The translations under genes and the position numbers were made by a program. Shown here piece by piece: positions 25,811 to 35,129 of a DNA stretch of 64,000 bases. The stretch is from an uncultured Myxococcales bacterium (GTDB lineage Bacteria > Myxococcota > Myxococcia > Myxococcales > Myxococcaceae), in NCBI GenBank assembly GCA_937980205.1, contig CALJKW010000042.1, forward strand, positions 62,001 to 126,000, read 5' to 3'. Position 1 is the stretch's first letter, and each line of letters opens with the position of its first letter. The notes beneath the pieces were generated by a model, which searched no databases, was not told the DNA's origin, and saw nothing but the letters and a program-made list of their open reading frames with translations.

Positions 25811-27104
25811 CCTCGCGCACAGCGGGTACCCACTTGCGTACCAGATCCTCGAGACGCCTTCTCGCCCGCAGGAGCTGACCGCCGGCACCACCTTCGGCGT
25901 CCTGCTGTCCGACGACGACGGCGCCTCGTGGAGCTGGGTCTGCGAAGAGGCCATCGGCTACGGCCAGAACCTCTCGCCGACGTGGTGGGTCTCGTCGCAG
26001 CGCAGGCTGCTCGCGGGCAGCTTCCGCGGGCTGTTCCTCTCGAGCGACCGCGGCTGCACGTGGTCGACGCACCCCGAGTTCGACACGCTGCCCGATGGAG
26101 GGCCACGCACCGGCGTCTCCGATCTCCACGGCAGCGGCACCGCCCTCTTCGCCACGAGCGGCACCTACGGCGTGCTCAACCGCGTGTGGCGCTCGATGAA
26201 CGACGGCACCGACTGGACGAAGCTCTCGGTGGCCAGCACCGAAGAGTTCTTCTCCACGGTGAGAACGGCTCCTTCGCGGCCGCAGCGCGTGTACGTCGCG
26301 GCCTGGTGGTTCCGGCCCGACTACACCGAGGCGCTCTACGTGAGCGACGACAACGGCGACTCGTTCACCCGCGTCGACGTCACCCAACAGATGCCGAGCG
26401 TCGAGATCCGCGACGGCGGCATGGGCCTCGCGCGCGGCTCGTTCTACGTCTACGCCGTCGACCCGACGGACCCGGACACCGTCTGGGCCGGGCTTCAGCA
26501 GAACGAAGACCCGCGGCACTCGTTCGTGCTCGAGAGCAACGATCAGGGCAGGACCTGGGCCTCGAGGCTCGACACCAGCGCGCAGCTCACCGGCATCAGT
26601 GTCTCCGCCGACGGCCAGACGGTGTGGGCGTCGACCTCGGGCCGGCTCTACCGCTCGGTGCAGGGCGGGCCCTTCACGGCGCTCGAGCAGCCGAAGCAGT
26701 TCTCCTGCGCGTGGAGCTTCGGCGACCGCTTCTACTCGTGCGGCTGGCCCGAGGTGGACATGTTCGCAGCCGCGCGGTTCCAGGATGGCGGCTTCGTGCC
26801 GCTGCTCACCTGGCCGCGCGTCACCAGCGTCGTGCAGTGCCCCGCGGGGAGCCCGGTGAAGCAGCAGTGCGAGGCCATCTACCCTGCGCTGGTGGCCAGC
26901 TTCCCCAGGCCGTTCGACCCGGACGCCGGCACGGGCGGGGGCGGAGGAGGCGCCTCGGGCGGCGGCGGAGGCGGGGGAGGCGACATGCCCCCACGTGGCT
27001 GCAGCTGTTCGCTGTCGGGTGCGGAAGTTTCGCTGACTCTGCTCGTGCTGGTCGGTAGATTCGCGTCGGCCCATGCCCTTCGTCGCCGACGAGTTCACCG
27101 GTAG
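25785..27104 (+). CDS. BNR/VPS10-like repeat protein with MYXO-CTERM-type tail
   Basis: A 439-residue secreted protein from GTG 25785 (signal MSSLLTLFILAHSGYP). The body has several Asp-box-like turns (SDDDGASWSWV, SSDRGCTWS, SMNDGTDWTKL, SDDNGDSFTRV, SNDQGRTW) typical of sialidase/sortilin-type propellers. A Gly-rich linker leads to CSCSLSG, a hydrophobic helix (AEVSLTLLVLVGRF) and an Arg-rich end, again a MYXO-CTERM arrangement. It is probably a surface-displayed propeller of unknown ligand. Its last 32 bp overlap the downstream kinase start. Its 5' end overlaps that of the minus-strand MYXO-CTERM gene by about 26 bp. Confidence 0.75.
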   Translation: MSSLLTLFILAHSGYPLAYQILETPSRPQELTAGTTFGVLLSDDDGASWSWVCEEAIGYGQNLSPTWWVSSQRRLLAGSFRGLFLSSDRGCTWSTHPEFDTLPDGGPRTGVSDLHGSGTALFATSGTYGVLNRVWRSMNDGTDWTKLSVASTEEFFSTVRTAPSRPQRVYVAAWWFRPDYTEALYVSDDNGDSFTRVDVTQQMPSVEIRDGGMGLARGSFYVYAVDPTDPDTVWAGLQQNEDPRHSFVLESNDQGRTWASRLDTSAQLTGISVSADGQTVWASTSGRLYRSVQGGPFTALEQPKQFSCAWSFGDRFYSCGWPEVDMFAAARFQDGGFVPLLTWPRVTSVVQCPAGSPVKQQCEAIYPALVASFPRPFDPDAGTGGGGGGASGGGGGGGGDMPPRGCSCSLSGAEVSLTLLVLVGRFASAHALRRRRVHR

Positions 27105-28899
27105 GCGCTTCGGCAAGTACGAGGTCCTCTGCCGGCTCGCCGTCGGAGGCATGGCGGAGATCTTCCTCGGCTTCCCGCTCGCGGGCCCGTTCGCGATGCG
27201 GCCGGTCGTGCTCAAGCGCATCCTCTCCGACCATCGCGAAGATCCCTCGTCGCTGCAGATGCTCATCGACGAGGCCAAGCTCACCGCGCAGCTGACGCAC
27301 AAGCACGTCGCGCAGGTGCTCGATCTCGAGGTCGCGGGCGAAGACGTCATCCTCGTCATCGAGCTCATCCAGGGCGCGAACATGGAGGAGCTCGTCGAGG
27401 CCGTCACCGAGCGCAAGGAGCTCTTGCCCTTGGGCTTCGTCATCTCCGCGATCCGCGACTGCGCGCAGGGGCTTCAGCACGCGCACGCCCACAAGGACTC
27501 GAAGGGCCAGCCGATGCCCATCATTCACCGCGACGTCACGCCGCGGAACCTGATGGTCACGTTCGACGGGCTCGGCAAGGTGCTCGACTTCGGCATCGCG
27601 CGCGCGGTCGGGGCGTCGCGCCGCACCGTCGCCGGCATGGTCCGCGGCACCGCGGCGTACATGAGCCCCGAGCAGGCGATCGACTCGAAGGTCGACACGC
27701 GCTCGGACATCTTCTCGCTCGGCATCGTCTTCCACGAGCTGCTCACCGGGCAGCGCCTGTTCGCGCGCGGCAACCCCGGCAAGGAGATGGCCGCCGTCTA
27801 CGAAGCCGAGATCCCCGTGCCGTCGGTGGCGAACAAGCGCGTGCCGAAGGCGCTCGACGCGGTGGTGCTGCGCGCGCTCGAGAGATCCGTCACGCGCCGG
27901 TACCAGACCCCGCTCGAGCTGATTCGCGATCTCGGCCTCGCGGTGGGCTCGACGGCGTGGGCTCCGGATCGCTGCGGCACGTTCGTGCAGGGCCTGTTCG
28001 ACAAGCGGCAGCGCGACCTCAAGGTCCTGCTCGAGCGCATCCCCGACGACGGGCCGGCGCAGGCGACCGACGTGGGCCGCGAGCGGCTGTCGGACGAGGA
28101 GCTGAACGGCGGCGAGGTGCGCACCGTCGTCGGGCTGCCGGCCGGCATCGCGAACCCGTCGATGACGGCGACGCTGCCGGCGAAGCCGGCGCCTGCGCGC
28201 AGCTCGCAGTCGCAGTCGCAGTCGCCGGTGCCGCGCAAGTCGCAGAGCCGCCCGCCGTCGCCGCGCGAGGCCGACGCCGCGGCGCCGACGAAGTTCTTCA
28301 CGCCCGAGTTCGGTCCGTCGTCGTCGTCGCGCGAGCCCGATCGGGTGACGGACGAGGGGCCGATTCCGGCCGACGTCGGAGCGTCTCCGCCGACGCTCAT
28401 CACCTCGTCGGGGCTGCGCAGCCCGAGCGCCGAGACTCCGCTGTCGAACCCGCTGCCCGAGCGCGACGAGGAGGACTCGGGGACGGAGCGTGCGCCGGAG
28501 AAGAGCGCTCCGGTTCGGCGCCGGCCGTCACAGCCCGACACGTCGACGCAGCCGGCGCAGGCGAAGGGTGGGGCGCGCACGGCGCTGCTGCTCATCGGCG
28601 CGCTCGGAGCGATGGTGCTCGGGGCGGCAGGCGGCGTGCTCGTGTACCGCTCGATGGCCCCCGCGGCGAAGGTGCCGGCGGGCGTGGGTCGGGTGTCGGT
28701 GATGACCGATGCTCCGGCCGAGGTCCGCATGGGCGACACGATCTTGAAGGCGCCGTTCTCGGACGTGTACCTCGCGACCGGCCACCACGTGATGGAGGTG
28801 CGCCAGCTCGGCACCGACGGCCCGTGGAAGAAGGTCGAGTTCGACATCACCGCCGACAAGGTGACGAAGCTCGACCTCAAGCTCGAAGCGCCCCCCTGA
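27073..28899 (+). CDS. Transmembrane Ser/Thr protein kinase with C-terminal PEGA-like domain
   Basis: A 608-residue Hanks-type kinase. It has a Gly-rich loop (LAVGGMAEIFLG), ATP lysine K48, catalytic HRD with Asp 154 (HRDVTPRNLMV), DFG Asp 172, APE-like SPEQ and DIFSLGIVFHELLTG. All key residues are present. The kinase domain (about 14-290) is followed by a long Ser/Pro-rich linker, a transmembrane helix (about 503-525) and an exported PEGA-like domain (VSVMTDAPAEVRMGD). This is the one-pass myxobacterial kinase layout, suited to sensing the cell envelope. The ATG overlaps the previous gene by 32 bp, suggesting co-expression with the surface propeller. Confidence 0.9.
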   Translation: MPFVADEFTGRRFGKYEVLCRLAVGGMAEIFLGFPLAGPFAMRPVVLKRILSDHREDPSSLQMLIDEAKLTAQLTHKHVAQVLDLEVAGEDVILVIELIQGANMEELVEAVTERKELLPLGFVISAIRDCAQGLQHAHAHKDSKGQPMPIIHRDVTPRNLMVTFDGLGKVLDFGIARAVGASRRTVAGMVRGTAAYMSPEQAIDSKVDTRSDIFSLGIVFHELLTGQRLFARGNPGKEMAAVYEAEIPVPSVANKRVPKALDAVVLRALERSVTRRYQTPLELIRDLGLAVGSTAWAPDRCGTFVQGLFDKRQRDLKVLLERIPDDGPAQATDVGRERLSDEELNGGEVRTVVGLPAGIANPSMTATLPAKPAPARSSQSQSQSPVPRKSQSRPPSPREADAAAPTKFFTPEFGPSSSSREPDRVTDEGPIPADVGASPPTLITSSGLRSPSAETPLSNPLPERDEEDSGTERAPEKSAPVRRRPSQPDTSTQPAQAKGGARTALLLIGALGAMVLGAAGGVLVYRSMAPAAKVPAGVGRVSVMTDAPAEVRMGDTILKAPFSDVYLATGHHVMEVRQLGTDGPWKKVEFDITADKVTKLDLKLEAPP

Positions 28900-28922
28900 A
28901 AAAGGGGACAGGCCCCATTTCC
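28899..28922. repeat. REP-like palindrome GGGGACAGGCCCC
   Basis: A short palindrome with A-rich left and T-rich right flanks directly follows the kinase stop. The GGGGACAGGCCCC core resembles extragenic palindromes that accompany REP-associated tyrosine transposases in many genomes. It could also act as a weak terminator. Confidence 0.4.
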
Positions 28923-28985
28923 GATTCCCGCGGTGAGGTGATGTTAAGCGCCCCAACTTCCGGTGCGTGGTAAGGCGCGGCCACC

Positions 28986-30803
28986 ATGCTCCTTGCGCTC
29001 TTGCTGGCCGCCGCGCCTACGCCGCCCGTCGCTCCCGCAGTGCCTGCTGGTCCCACCGCCGAGGACGCCAAGGCGTTCGTGGCCCGCACCAACGCCGAGC
29101 TGCTCAAGCTCTGGACGCGGCAGTCCACCGCCGAGTGGATCAAGTCCACCTACATCACCGACGACACCGAGCGGAACGCCGCCGCCGTCGACGAAGAGGT
29201 GATGGAGTTCCTCTCCCAGGCCGTCAAAGAGTCCGCCCGCTACCGCAACATCAAGAACCTCGAGCCCGACGTCGCCCGCGCGCTCACGCTGCTGCGCTTC
29301 ACCCAGGCGCTGCCGGCCCCGTCCGACTCGCTCAAGCGCGAGAGCCTCGCCACCATCAAGGCCCGCCTCGAGGGCGCCTACGGCAAGGGCAAGTACTGCG
29401 GCAAAGACGAGACCCAGGCGCACGACAAGAAGAACTGCCGCGATCTGCAAGCGCTCTCGGCCGTGCTCGCGAAGGGCGGCAAGTACGACGAGCAGCTCGA
29501 GGCGTGGGAAGGCTGGCACACCATCTCGCGCGACATGCGCAAGGACTACGCGCGCCTCGTCGACCTCGCGAACGAAGGCGCCAAGGAGATCGGCTTCCCC
29601 AACGTCGGCGAGCTCTGGCGCGCCGGCTACGACATGAGCGCGGCGGACTTCGAGAAAGAGACCGATCGCCTCTGGACCCAGGTCAAGCCGCTCTACGACG
29701 ATCTGCACTGCTACGTGCGCTCGCAGCTGTCGAGGAAGTACGGCGCCGACAAGGTGCCGCTCGACCAGCCGATCCCCGCGCACCTGCTCGGCAACATGTG
29801 GGCGCAGGAGTGGGGCAACATCTACCCGCTCGTCGAGCCGTACAAAGGCCAGTCGAGCCTCGACGTCACCGCCGCGCTGCGGAGGCAGAAGTACGACGAG
29901 GTGAAGCTCGTGCGCTTGGGGGAATCGTTCTTCACCAGCCTCGGCATGGACCCGCTGCCCCAGACCTTCTGGGAGCGCTCGCAGTTCAAGAAGCCGCAGG
30001 ACCGCGACGTCGTCTGTCACGCGAGCGCGTGGGACGTCACGTTCTCGAACGATCTGCGCATCAAGATGTGCATCAAGATCGACGAGGAGGACCTCACCAC
30101 CGTCCACCACGAGCTCGGCCACAACTACTACTACATGCACTACTACAAGCTCCCCGTGCTGTTTCAGCAGGGAGCGAACGACGGCTTCCACGAAGCCATC
30201 GGCGACGCGCTCACGCTGTCGATCACCCCCGAGTACCTGAAGAAGCTCGGCCTCATCACCGCCGTGCCGAAGGACGACAAGGGCCTCATCAACATCCAGA
30301 TGAAGGACGCGCTCGAGAAGATCGCCTTCCTGCCGTTCGGGCGGATGATCGATCAGTGGCGGTGGGACGTGTTCTCCGGGAAGACGACGCCCAACGAGTA
30401 CAACCGCCACTGGTGGGAGCTGCGCGAGAAGTACCAGGGCATCAAGGCGCCCGGCCTTCGCAGCGAGCTCGATTTCGATCCGGGCGCGAAGTACCACATC
30501 CCCGCGAACGTGCCGTACATGCGCTACTTCCTCGCGCGCATCCTCCAGTTCCAGTTCCACCGCGCGATGTGCAAGGCCGCCGGGCACTCAGGCCCGCTCT
30601 ACACGTGCAGCATCTACGGCAACCGGGAAGCCGGCGCGAAGCTCAAGGCCATGCTGCAGCTCGGCGCCAGCAAGCCGTGGCAGGAGGCGCTGTTCGCGAT
30701 GACCGGCGAGAACCAGATGGATGCCACCGCGATCCTCGAGTACTTCCAGCCGCTGTCGAAGTGGCTGCGCGAGCAGAATCGCAACTTGAGGTGCGGTTGG
30801 TGA
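28986..30803 (+). CDS. Secreted M2-family (ACE-like) peptidyl-dipeptidase
   Basis: A 605-residue protein with a short signal peptide (MLLALLLAAAPTPPVAPA). The zinc motif HELGH is at residues 375-379 and the third ligand Glu 403 is in FHEAIGD, exactly 28 residues after the first His, as in angiotensin-converting enzyme. Other family blocks are present (CHASAWDVTF, WRWDVFSGKTTPNEYN, YFLARILQFQFHRAMC). M2 enzymes remove C-terminal dipeptides and act outside the cytoplasm; here it probably serves peptide nutrition. It is preceded by an 86-bp spacer and followed by a cold-shock gene, with no clear operon partner. Confidence 0.92.
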   Translation: MLLALLLAAAPTPPVAPAVPAGPTAEDAKAFVARTNAELLKLWTRQSTAEWIKSTYITDDTERNAAAVDEEVMEFLSQAVKESARYRNIKNLEPDVARALTLLRFTQALPAPSDSLKRESLATIKARLEGAYGKGKYCGKDETQAHDKKNCRDLQALSAVLAKGGKYDEQLEAWEGWHTISRDMRKDYARLVDLANEGAKEIGFPNVGELWRAGYDMSAADFEKETDRLWTQVKPLYDDLHCYVRSQLSRKYGADKVPLDQPIPAHLLGNMWAQEWGNIYPLVEPYKGQSSLDVTAALRRQKYDEVKLVRLGESFFTSLGMDPLPQTFWERSQFKKPQDRDVVCHASAWDVTFSNDLRIKMCIKIDEEDLTTVHHELGHNYYYMHYYKLPVLFQQGANDGFHEAIGDALTLSITPEYLKKLGLITAVPKDDKGLINIQMKDALEKIAFLPFGRMIDQWRWDVFSGKTTPNEYNRHWWELREKYQGIKAPGLRSELDFDPGAKYHIPANVPYMRYFLARILQFQFHRAMCKAAGHSGPLYTCSIYGNREAGAKLKAMLQLGASKPWQEALFAMTGENQMDATAILEYFQPLSKWLREQNRNLRCGW

Positions 30804-30867
30804 GTGGGCTACGGTCTTTCCGCCTCCATGTCGGGGGACGCAACCGAAACAAGGACGAAAGCAGAAC

Positions 30868-31077
30868 ATGGCGACTGGAACCGTGAAGTGGTTCAACGAT
30901 GCGAAGGGCTTTGGCTTCATCACGCAGGACGGGGGCGGTGAAGACGTCTTCTGCCACCACACTGCGATCCAGATGGACGGCTTTCGCACTCTGACCGAAG
31001 GACAGAAGGTGGAGTTCGACGTCACCCGCGGCCCGAAGGGCCTCCAGGCGCAGAACGTTCGCGCTGCTGGTAGCTGA
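30868..31077 (+). CDS. Cold-shock domain protein (CspA family)
   Basis: A 69-residue protein with the complete cold-shock fold: RNP1 KGFGFITQ, RNP2-like DVFCHHTAI, and the N-terminal TGTVKWFND. It binds single-stranded RNA/DNA and is expected to act as an RNA chaperone. It is a single-gene unit: a 64-bp leader separates it from the M2 peptidase gene and a strong hairpin terminator lies 27 bp after its stop. The CHH in RNP2, where FVHH or FVHF is usual, is a small deviation. Confidence 0.95.
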   Translation: MATGTVKWFNDAKGFGFITQDGGGEDVFCHHTAIQMDGFRTLTEGQKVEFDVTRGPKGLQAQNVRAAGS

Positions 31078-31103
31078 GCTTTCATCCTTGATTCGTCGAC
31101 GTG

Positions 31104-31142
31104 GGCCCGTTTCGCTCAAAGCGAGGCGGGCCTTCGTATTTT
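31104..31142 (+). terminator. Intrinsic terminator of the cold-shock gene
   Basis: Outer stem GGCCCG (31104-31109) pairs with CGGGCC (31127-31132); inner stem TCGCT pairs with AGCGA around a CAA loop. The tail TTCGTATTTT follows. This is the best-formed terminator in the window. Confidence 0.8.
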
Positions 31143-31177
31143 GGGGTTCCCTGCCCTGCGTGGGCTCAACAGGTTCG

Positions 31178-31256
31178 GACCGGGGCCGGGGCCGGGGCAG
31201 GCCTGGATGGGCTGGGGTTGGGTGGGGCTGGGTTGGGTGGGCTGGGGGCTGCGGGC
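31178..31256 (+). repeat. G-rich tract with GGGGCC triplet repeat (G-quadruplex candidate)
   Basis: Three tandem GGGGCC units (from about 31181) are followed by many runs of three to five G separated by CT, TT or T (to about 31247). All the G runs lie on the plus strand. The tract sits between the terminator of the cold-shock gene and the 3' end of the convergent minus-strand gene. Confidence 0.7.
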
Positions 31257-31264
31257 GACGCGCG

Positions 31265-33082
31265 TCAGGACTCCGCGGGCGCCAGCACTTCGAACTTCGG
31301 CTGCTCGAGCGTGAGCTGCTTCGCGGCCAGCGACGCGCGCGTGGCGTCGACCACCGTCGTCTGCACGAGCTGGGACAGATCGACCAGCCCCGGCTTGGTC
31401 TCTTTCACCGCCTGCAGACAGGCTCCCAGCAGCATCCCGCGCGTGAGCTGGATGTACTCGGGCGGAATGTCGGCGCCCATGTTGATGACGTAGCCGGCCT
31501 TCAGCACGAAGCGCTCGTGGCCGCTCTTGGTGCGCAGCACGCGCGAGTTGTTGTCTTCACGGCCGGCGATGTCGCCCAGGATCACCTCGCGGCCGCCGAA
31601 GTCCGAGAGGCGGAAGCCGAGCTCGTCGATGCGCTCGTGCGAGTCGTCCTTGTTCAGGAAGCCCGCGCCCTGCTCGATGCCGTCCATGCCCAGCTCGTGG
31701 TTGCCCGACGCGGCGTTCACGAGCACCGAGCCGTTCGGCAGCTTCGCGTCGAACTCGTCGGGCGTGATCGTGGTGCGGCCGGTGCACGAGAACAGCAGGT
31801 GCGCGTGCGACAGCGCCTCGTCGCGGCCCATCGGGCTGCAGCCGTCGGCCTTCGCGGCTTCCATCTTCGCCGGGTCGATGTCGTGCACGTAGACGGTGTA
31901 CCCGCGGCGGCGCAGCGCATCGGCGGTCGCCTTGCCGACGGCGCCGTAGCCGATGACGGTGGCTTCTTTGGGCTTCTTCGAGAGGTCGACGTGCGCGCGC
32001 TCGAGCTCGGTGAGCGTCGAGAACACCACGCTCTCGCCGATCATCGGGGCCTCGAGCTCCTTCTTCGTGACCGAGCGGGCGACGTTGACGACGGGGCACA
32101 GCAGCTCTTTGCCGTGTGCCTTCATGTCTTCGATGACCTGGATGCCGCGGTCGGTCTGCTCGACGCACACGCACAGCGGCGCGTACTCGGGGAAGTGGTC
32201 GTGCAAGAGCTTCAGCAGCTTGCCGCCCTCGTCGAGGATCAGGAACGACGGCTTCTTCGCGGTCTTGGGGTCGACGCCGTCGAACATCTTCTGCAGGTAG
32301 CCGCCGAGCGGGCTCACCTCGCGGTTCGTCGCCCCGTCGCCGACGAGCAGCTTCTGCAGGATGATGTCCGGCACCGTCCACCCCTCGGCGCGCATGCCGT
32401 AGACCACGTCGGGGTCGGCCGAGTAGTTCTTGCCGAGCAGCGTCGTCTGCTTCGCGTCGAGGCCGTTGGCCTCGAGCTCTTCGAAGAGCGTCTGCGTCGT
32501 CGGGAAGAGGTGCTGCACCGAGATCATCTTGAGGCCCGCCAGCGCCTCGGGCCCGCCCATCGCCGCGCTCACCGCGTCGAGCGCGGGCATGCGGGGCTTC
32601 AGGCTCGGGCGCTCGGCGCTCTTCGCCACCAGCTCGGGCATGCCCTGAGGCAGGTGGTCGTACTTCATCGCGCGGCGCGCGGTCGGCACGGGCAGGCCGC
32701 CGGTGCGCTTCGACAGCGCCTCGACGATCGCCGCGCCCGCCTTGCCGAAGACCTTCTGCGCGGCCTCGACGGTCACCTTGCCGTTCGCGTCGGCGCAGTG
32801 CGCGAGCGCGTACGCGACCGCCGCAGGCAGCGCCGCGGTCGTCTGCCCCGGCGTCAGAAAGCTGCCGTAGAGGAACTTCGCGACGGTGCCTTCGAACGCG
32901 TCCTTGAAGCCGGGCGACATGCCCGGGCCCATCACCTGCTTGAAGTTCGCGCCCGACTTCTCGAGCTGGCCTTTGAGCTGCTTGACCAGGTCCGCGCCTG
33001 CTTTGCTCGACAAATAATCGAGCGCGTCGTCGAGACGGACGGGAGGCAGGTTCTTCTGGACCGGAGAGCCGACGCGCGACAC
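31265..33082 (-). CDS. Adenosylhomocysteinase-like NAD-binding protein of unknown function
   Basis: A 605-residue protein. The C-terminal half contains a Rossmann domain close to that of S-adenosylhomocysteine hydrolase (TVIGYGAVGKATADALRRRG, then VYVHDIDPAKMEAA, then LLFSCTGRTTI and NAASGNHELG). The middle (LFPTTQTLFEELEANG) resembles part of the SAHH substrate domain. The first 150 or so residues are helical and unlike SAHH. True SAHH is about 430-470 residues, so this is a larger, divergent relative. It may be a NAD-dependent hydrolase or dehydrogenase on another substrate. It ends convergently with the cold-shock gene across the G-rich tract. Confidence 0.7.
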   Translation of the reverse strand: MSRVGSPVQKNLPPVRLDDALDYLSSKAGADLVKQLKGQLEKSGANFKQVMGPGMSPGFKDAFEGTVAKFLYGSFLTPGQTTAALPAAVAYALAHCADANGKVTVEAAQKVFGKAGAAIVEALSKRTGGLPVPTARRAMKYDHLPQGMPELVAKSAERPSLKPRMPALDAVSAAMGGPEALAGLKMISVQHLFPTTQTLFEELEANGLDAKQTTLLGKNYSADPDVVYGMRAEGWTVPDIILQKLLVGDGATNREVSPLGGYLQKMFDGVDPKTAKKPSFLILDEGGKLLKLLHDHFPEYAPLCVCVEQTDRGIQVIEDMKAHGKELLCPVVNVARSVTKKELEAPMIGESVVFSTLTELERAHVDLSKKPKEATVIGYGAVGKATADALRRRGYTVYVHDIDPAKMEAAKADGCSPMGRDEALSHAHLLFSCTGRTTITPDEFDAKLPNGSVLVNAASGNHELGMDGIEQGAGFLNKDDSHERIDELGFRLSDFGGREVILGDIAGREDNNSRVLRTKSGHERFVLKAGYVINMGADIPPEYIQLTRGMLLGACLQAVKETKPGLVDLSQLVQTTVVDATRASLAAKQLTLEQPKFEVLAPAES

Positions 33083-33134
33083 GCCCCTGGCACCTTACAA
33101 GAAGTCGGGGTACGTCCGCGCGCGGAGGGACCCC

Positions 33135-35129
33135 TTGGTTTCCATCTTGGCGATCGTTCTCATGGCGAAGCCCACGTTGACCGATGAGCTGGTGAAGCAG
33201 CACGGCGAAGAGCACCGCGCGCGCATCGAGCGCGGCCTGTCGCAGGTGAAGAAGCTCTGGAAGAAAGAAGACGGAGACCTCGACGCCTTCGCCAGGAAGC
33301 ACTTCCTCTCGAAGCCCGACGAGCTCGCCCGCACGTTCAAGACGTTCGAGGCCAACTTCGAGGCCATGGACGGCCACTTCCTCGAGATCGGCCGCGAGCT
33401 GCGGAAGGCCACCGAGCTCGACCTGGGCCCCAAGACGCTCGCCGACGACATCTTCGCGACCTACGAGCCGGCGGCGCACGTCACCGACGATCTCTTCGGC
33501 AACAAGCTCGCGTTCGTCGCGCTGCTCAACTGGCCGCTCACGACGCTGAAGGAGCGCCTCGAGAGCGGCCCGAAGTGGACGCGCGATCAGTGGGCCGAGG
33601 CGAGGCTCACCGGCCGCTTCGCGCGCCGCGTCCCCGCCGACGTCACCCAGGGCATCGCCGCCGCGAGCGCGCTCGGGAACCAGTACATCGACGAGTACAA
33701 CATCTGGATGCACCACGTGGTGAACGACGCCGGCGAGCGCCTGTTCCCCTCGAAGATGAAGCTCATCACGCACTGGAACCTGCGCGACGAGCTCAAGGCG
33801 AACTACGCCGACACCGCGAAGGGCCTCGAGAAGCAGCGCCTCATCGTGAAGGTGATGGAGCGCATCGTCACGCAGACGATCCCCGCGGCCGTCATCGACA
33901 ACCCGAACGTCGACTGGAACCCGTTCACGAACAAGGTGACGGCGGCGCCGGCGGCGGAGATCGAGGCCGACGCCCCGAAGCGGCCGGTCGACACGAGCGG
34001 GAAGGCGGAAGCAGACGTCCGCTACCAGCGGCTGTGGGCGAACTTCGAGGCGTCGAAGAAGGCAGACCCGTATTCGCCGGCGACTCCGACGGCGATCGAT
34101 CGGGCGTTCGACTTAGGGGCCGAGATGCCCGAGGCGCGGGTGAAGCAGCTGCTGACCGAGGTGCTCGAGTCGCCGCTGGTGCCGAAGATCGCCGCCGAGA
34201 TGGAGAAGCGGCTGGGCCGGAAGCTCGAGCCCGTCGACCTCTGGTACAACGGCTTCGTCCCGCGCGGGAAGATCCCGGAGGAGAAGCTCTCCGAGCTGAC
34301 GCGCAAGAAGTACCCGACGGCCGACGCGTTCGCGAAGGACATCCCCCGCCTCCTGAAGGACCTGCAGTTCCCGCCGGATCAGGCGAAGTTCCTGGCCGAG
34401 CACGTGCTCGTCGACCCCGCGCGCGGCGCCGGCCACGCGCTGCAGGCCGCGCGGCGCGGAGACTTCCCGCACCTGCGCACGCGCGTGATGCCCGACGGCA
34501 TGGACTACAAGGGCTACAACATCGCGGTCCACGAGCTCGGCCACAACATCGAGCAGGTGTACTCGCTGTACGAGGTCGACCACACGCTGCTCGCCGGCGT
34601 CCCGAACACGGCCTTCACCGAGGCGCTCGCGTTCGTGTTCCAGGCGAAGGACCTCGAGCTGCTCGGGCAGAGCAAGCCCGACGCAGAGACCGAGCGCCTG
34701 CGCGTGCTCAACGACTTCTGGATGACCTGGGAGATCGCCGGAGTCGCGCTCGTCGACGTCGCGGTGTGGCACTGGATGTACGAGCACCCGAAGGCGAAGC
34801 CGCAGGAGCTGCGCGAAGCGACGGTGAAGATCGCGAAAGAGATCTGGAACAAGTACTACGCGCCGGTCCTGGGCGGGAAAGACACGCCGCTGCTCGGCAT
34901 CTACTCGCACATGATCGCGTACCCGCTGTACCTCTTCAATTACCCGCTCGGGCACCTCATCGCGTTCCAGATCGAGGAGCAGATGCGCAAGGGCGGCAAG
35001 ATCGGCCCCGAGTTCCGGCGCATGGCGAAGTTCGGCGCGGTGACTCCGGACCTGTGGATGATGAACGCGTCCGGCGACCCCGTCAGCACTGGGCCTCTGC
35101 TGCGCGCGACGGAAGGCGCTCTCAAATGA
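33135..35129 (+). CDS. Exported HELGH zinc metallopeptidase (gluzincin-like)
   Basis: A 664-residue protein from TTG 33135; GGAGGGA at 33124-33130 supports this start, which gives a short hydrophobic N-terminus (MVSILAIVLMAKP). ATG 33162 is the alternative. The zinc motif HELGH is at residues 466-470 (NIAVHELGHNIEQ), with a likely third ligand Glu 496 in AFTEALAFVFQ, a gluzincin spacing like M3 peptidases. The N-terminal two thirds are helical. It overlaps the next M16 gene by 4 bp, so the three peptidase-like genes to 37953 form one operon. The substrate is unknown. Confidence 0.75.
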   Translation: MVSILAIVLMAKPTLTDELVKQHGEEHRARIERGLSQVKKLWKKEDGDLDAFARKHFLSKPDELARTFKTFEANFEAMDGHFLEIGRELRKATELDLGPKTLADDIFATYEPAAHVTDDLFGNKLAFVALLNWPLTTLKERLESGPKWTRDQWAEARLTGRFARRVPADVTQGIAAASALGNQYIDEYNIWMHHVVNDAGERLFPSKMKLITHWNLRDELKANYADTAKGLEKQRLIVKVMERIVTQTIPAAVIDNPNVDWNPFTNKVTAAPAAEIEADAPKRPVDTSGKAEADVRYQRLWANFEASKKADPYSPATPTAIDRAFDLGAEMPEARVKQLLTEVLESPLVPKIAAEMEKRLGRKLEPVDLWYNGFVPRGKIPEEKLSELTRKKYPTADAFAKDIPRLLKDLQFPPDQAKFLAEHVLVDPARGAGHALQAARRGDFPHLRTRVMPDGMDYKGYNIAVHELGHNIEQVYSLYEVDHTLLAGVPNTAFTEALAFVFQAKDLELLGQSKPDAETERLRVLNDFWMTWEIAGVALVDVAVWHWMYEHPKAKPQELREATVKIAKEIWNKYYAPVLGGKDTPLLGIYSHMIAYPLYLFNYPLGHLIAFQIEEQMRKGGKIGPEFRRMAKFGAVTPDLWMMNASGDPVSTGPLLRATEGALK

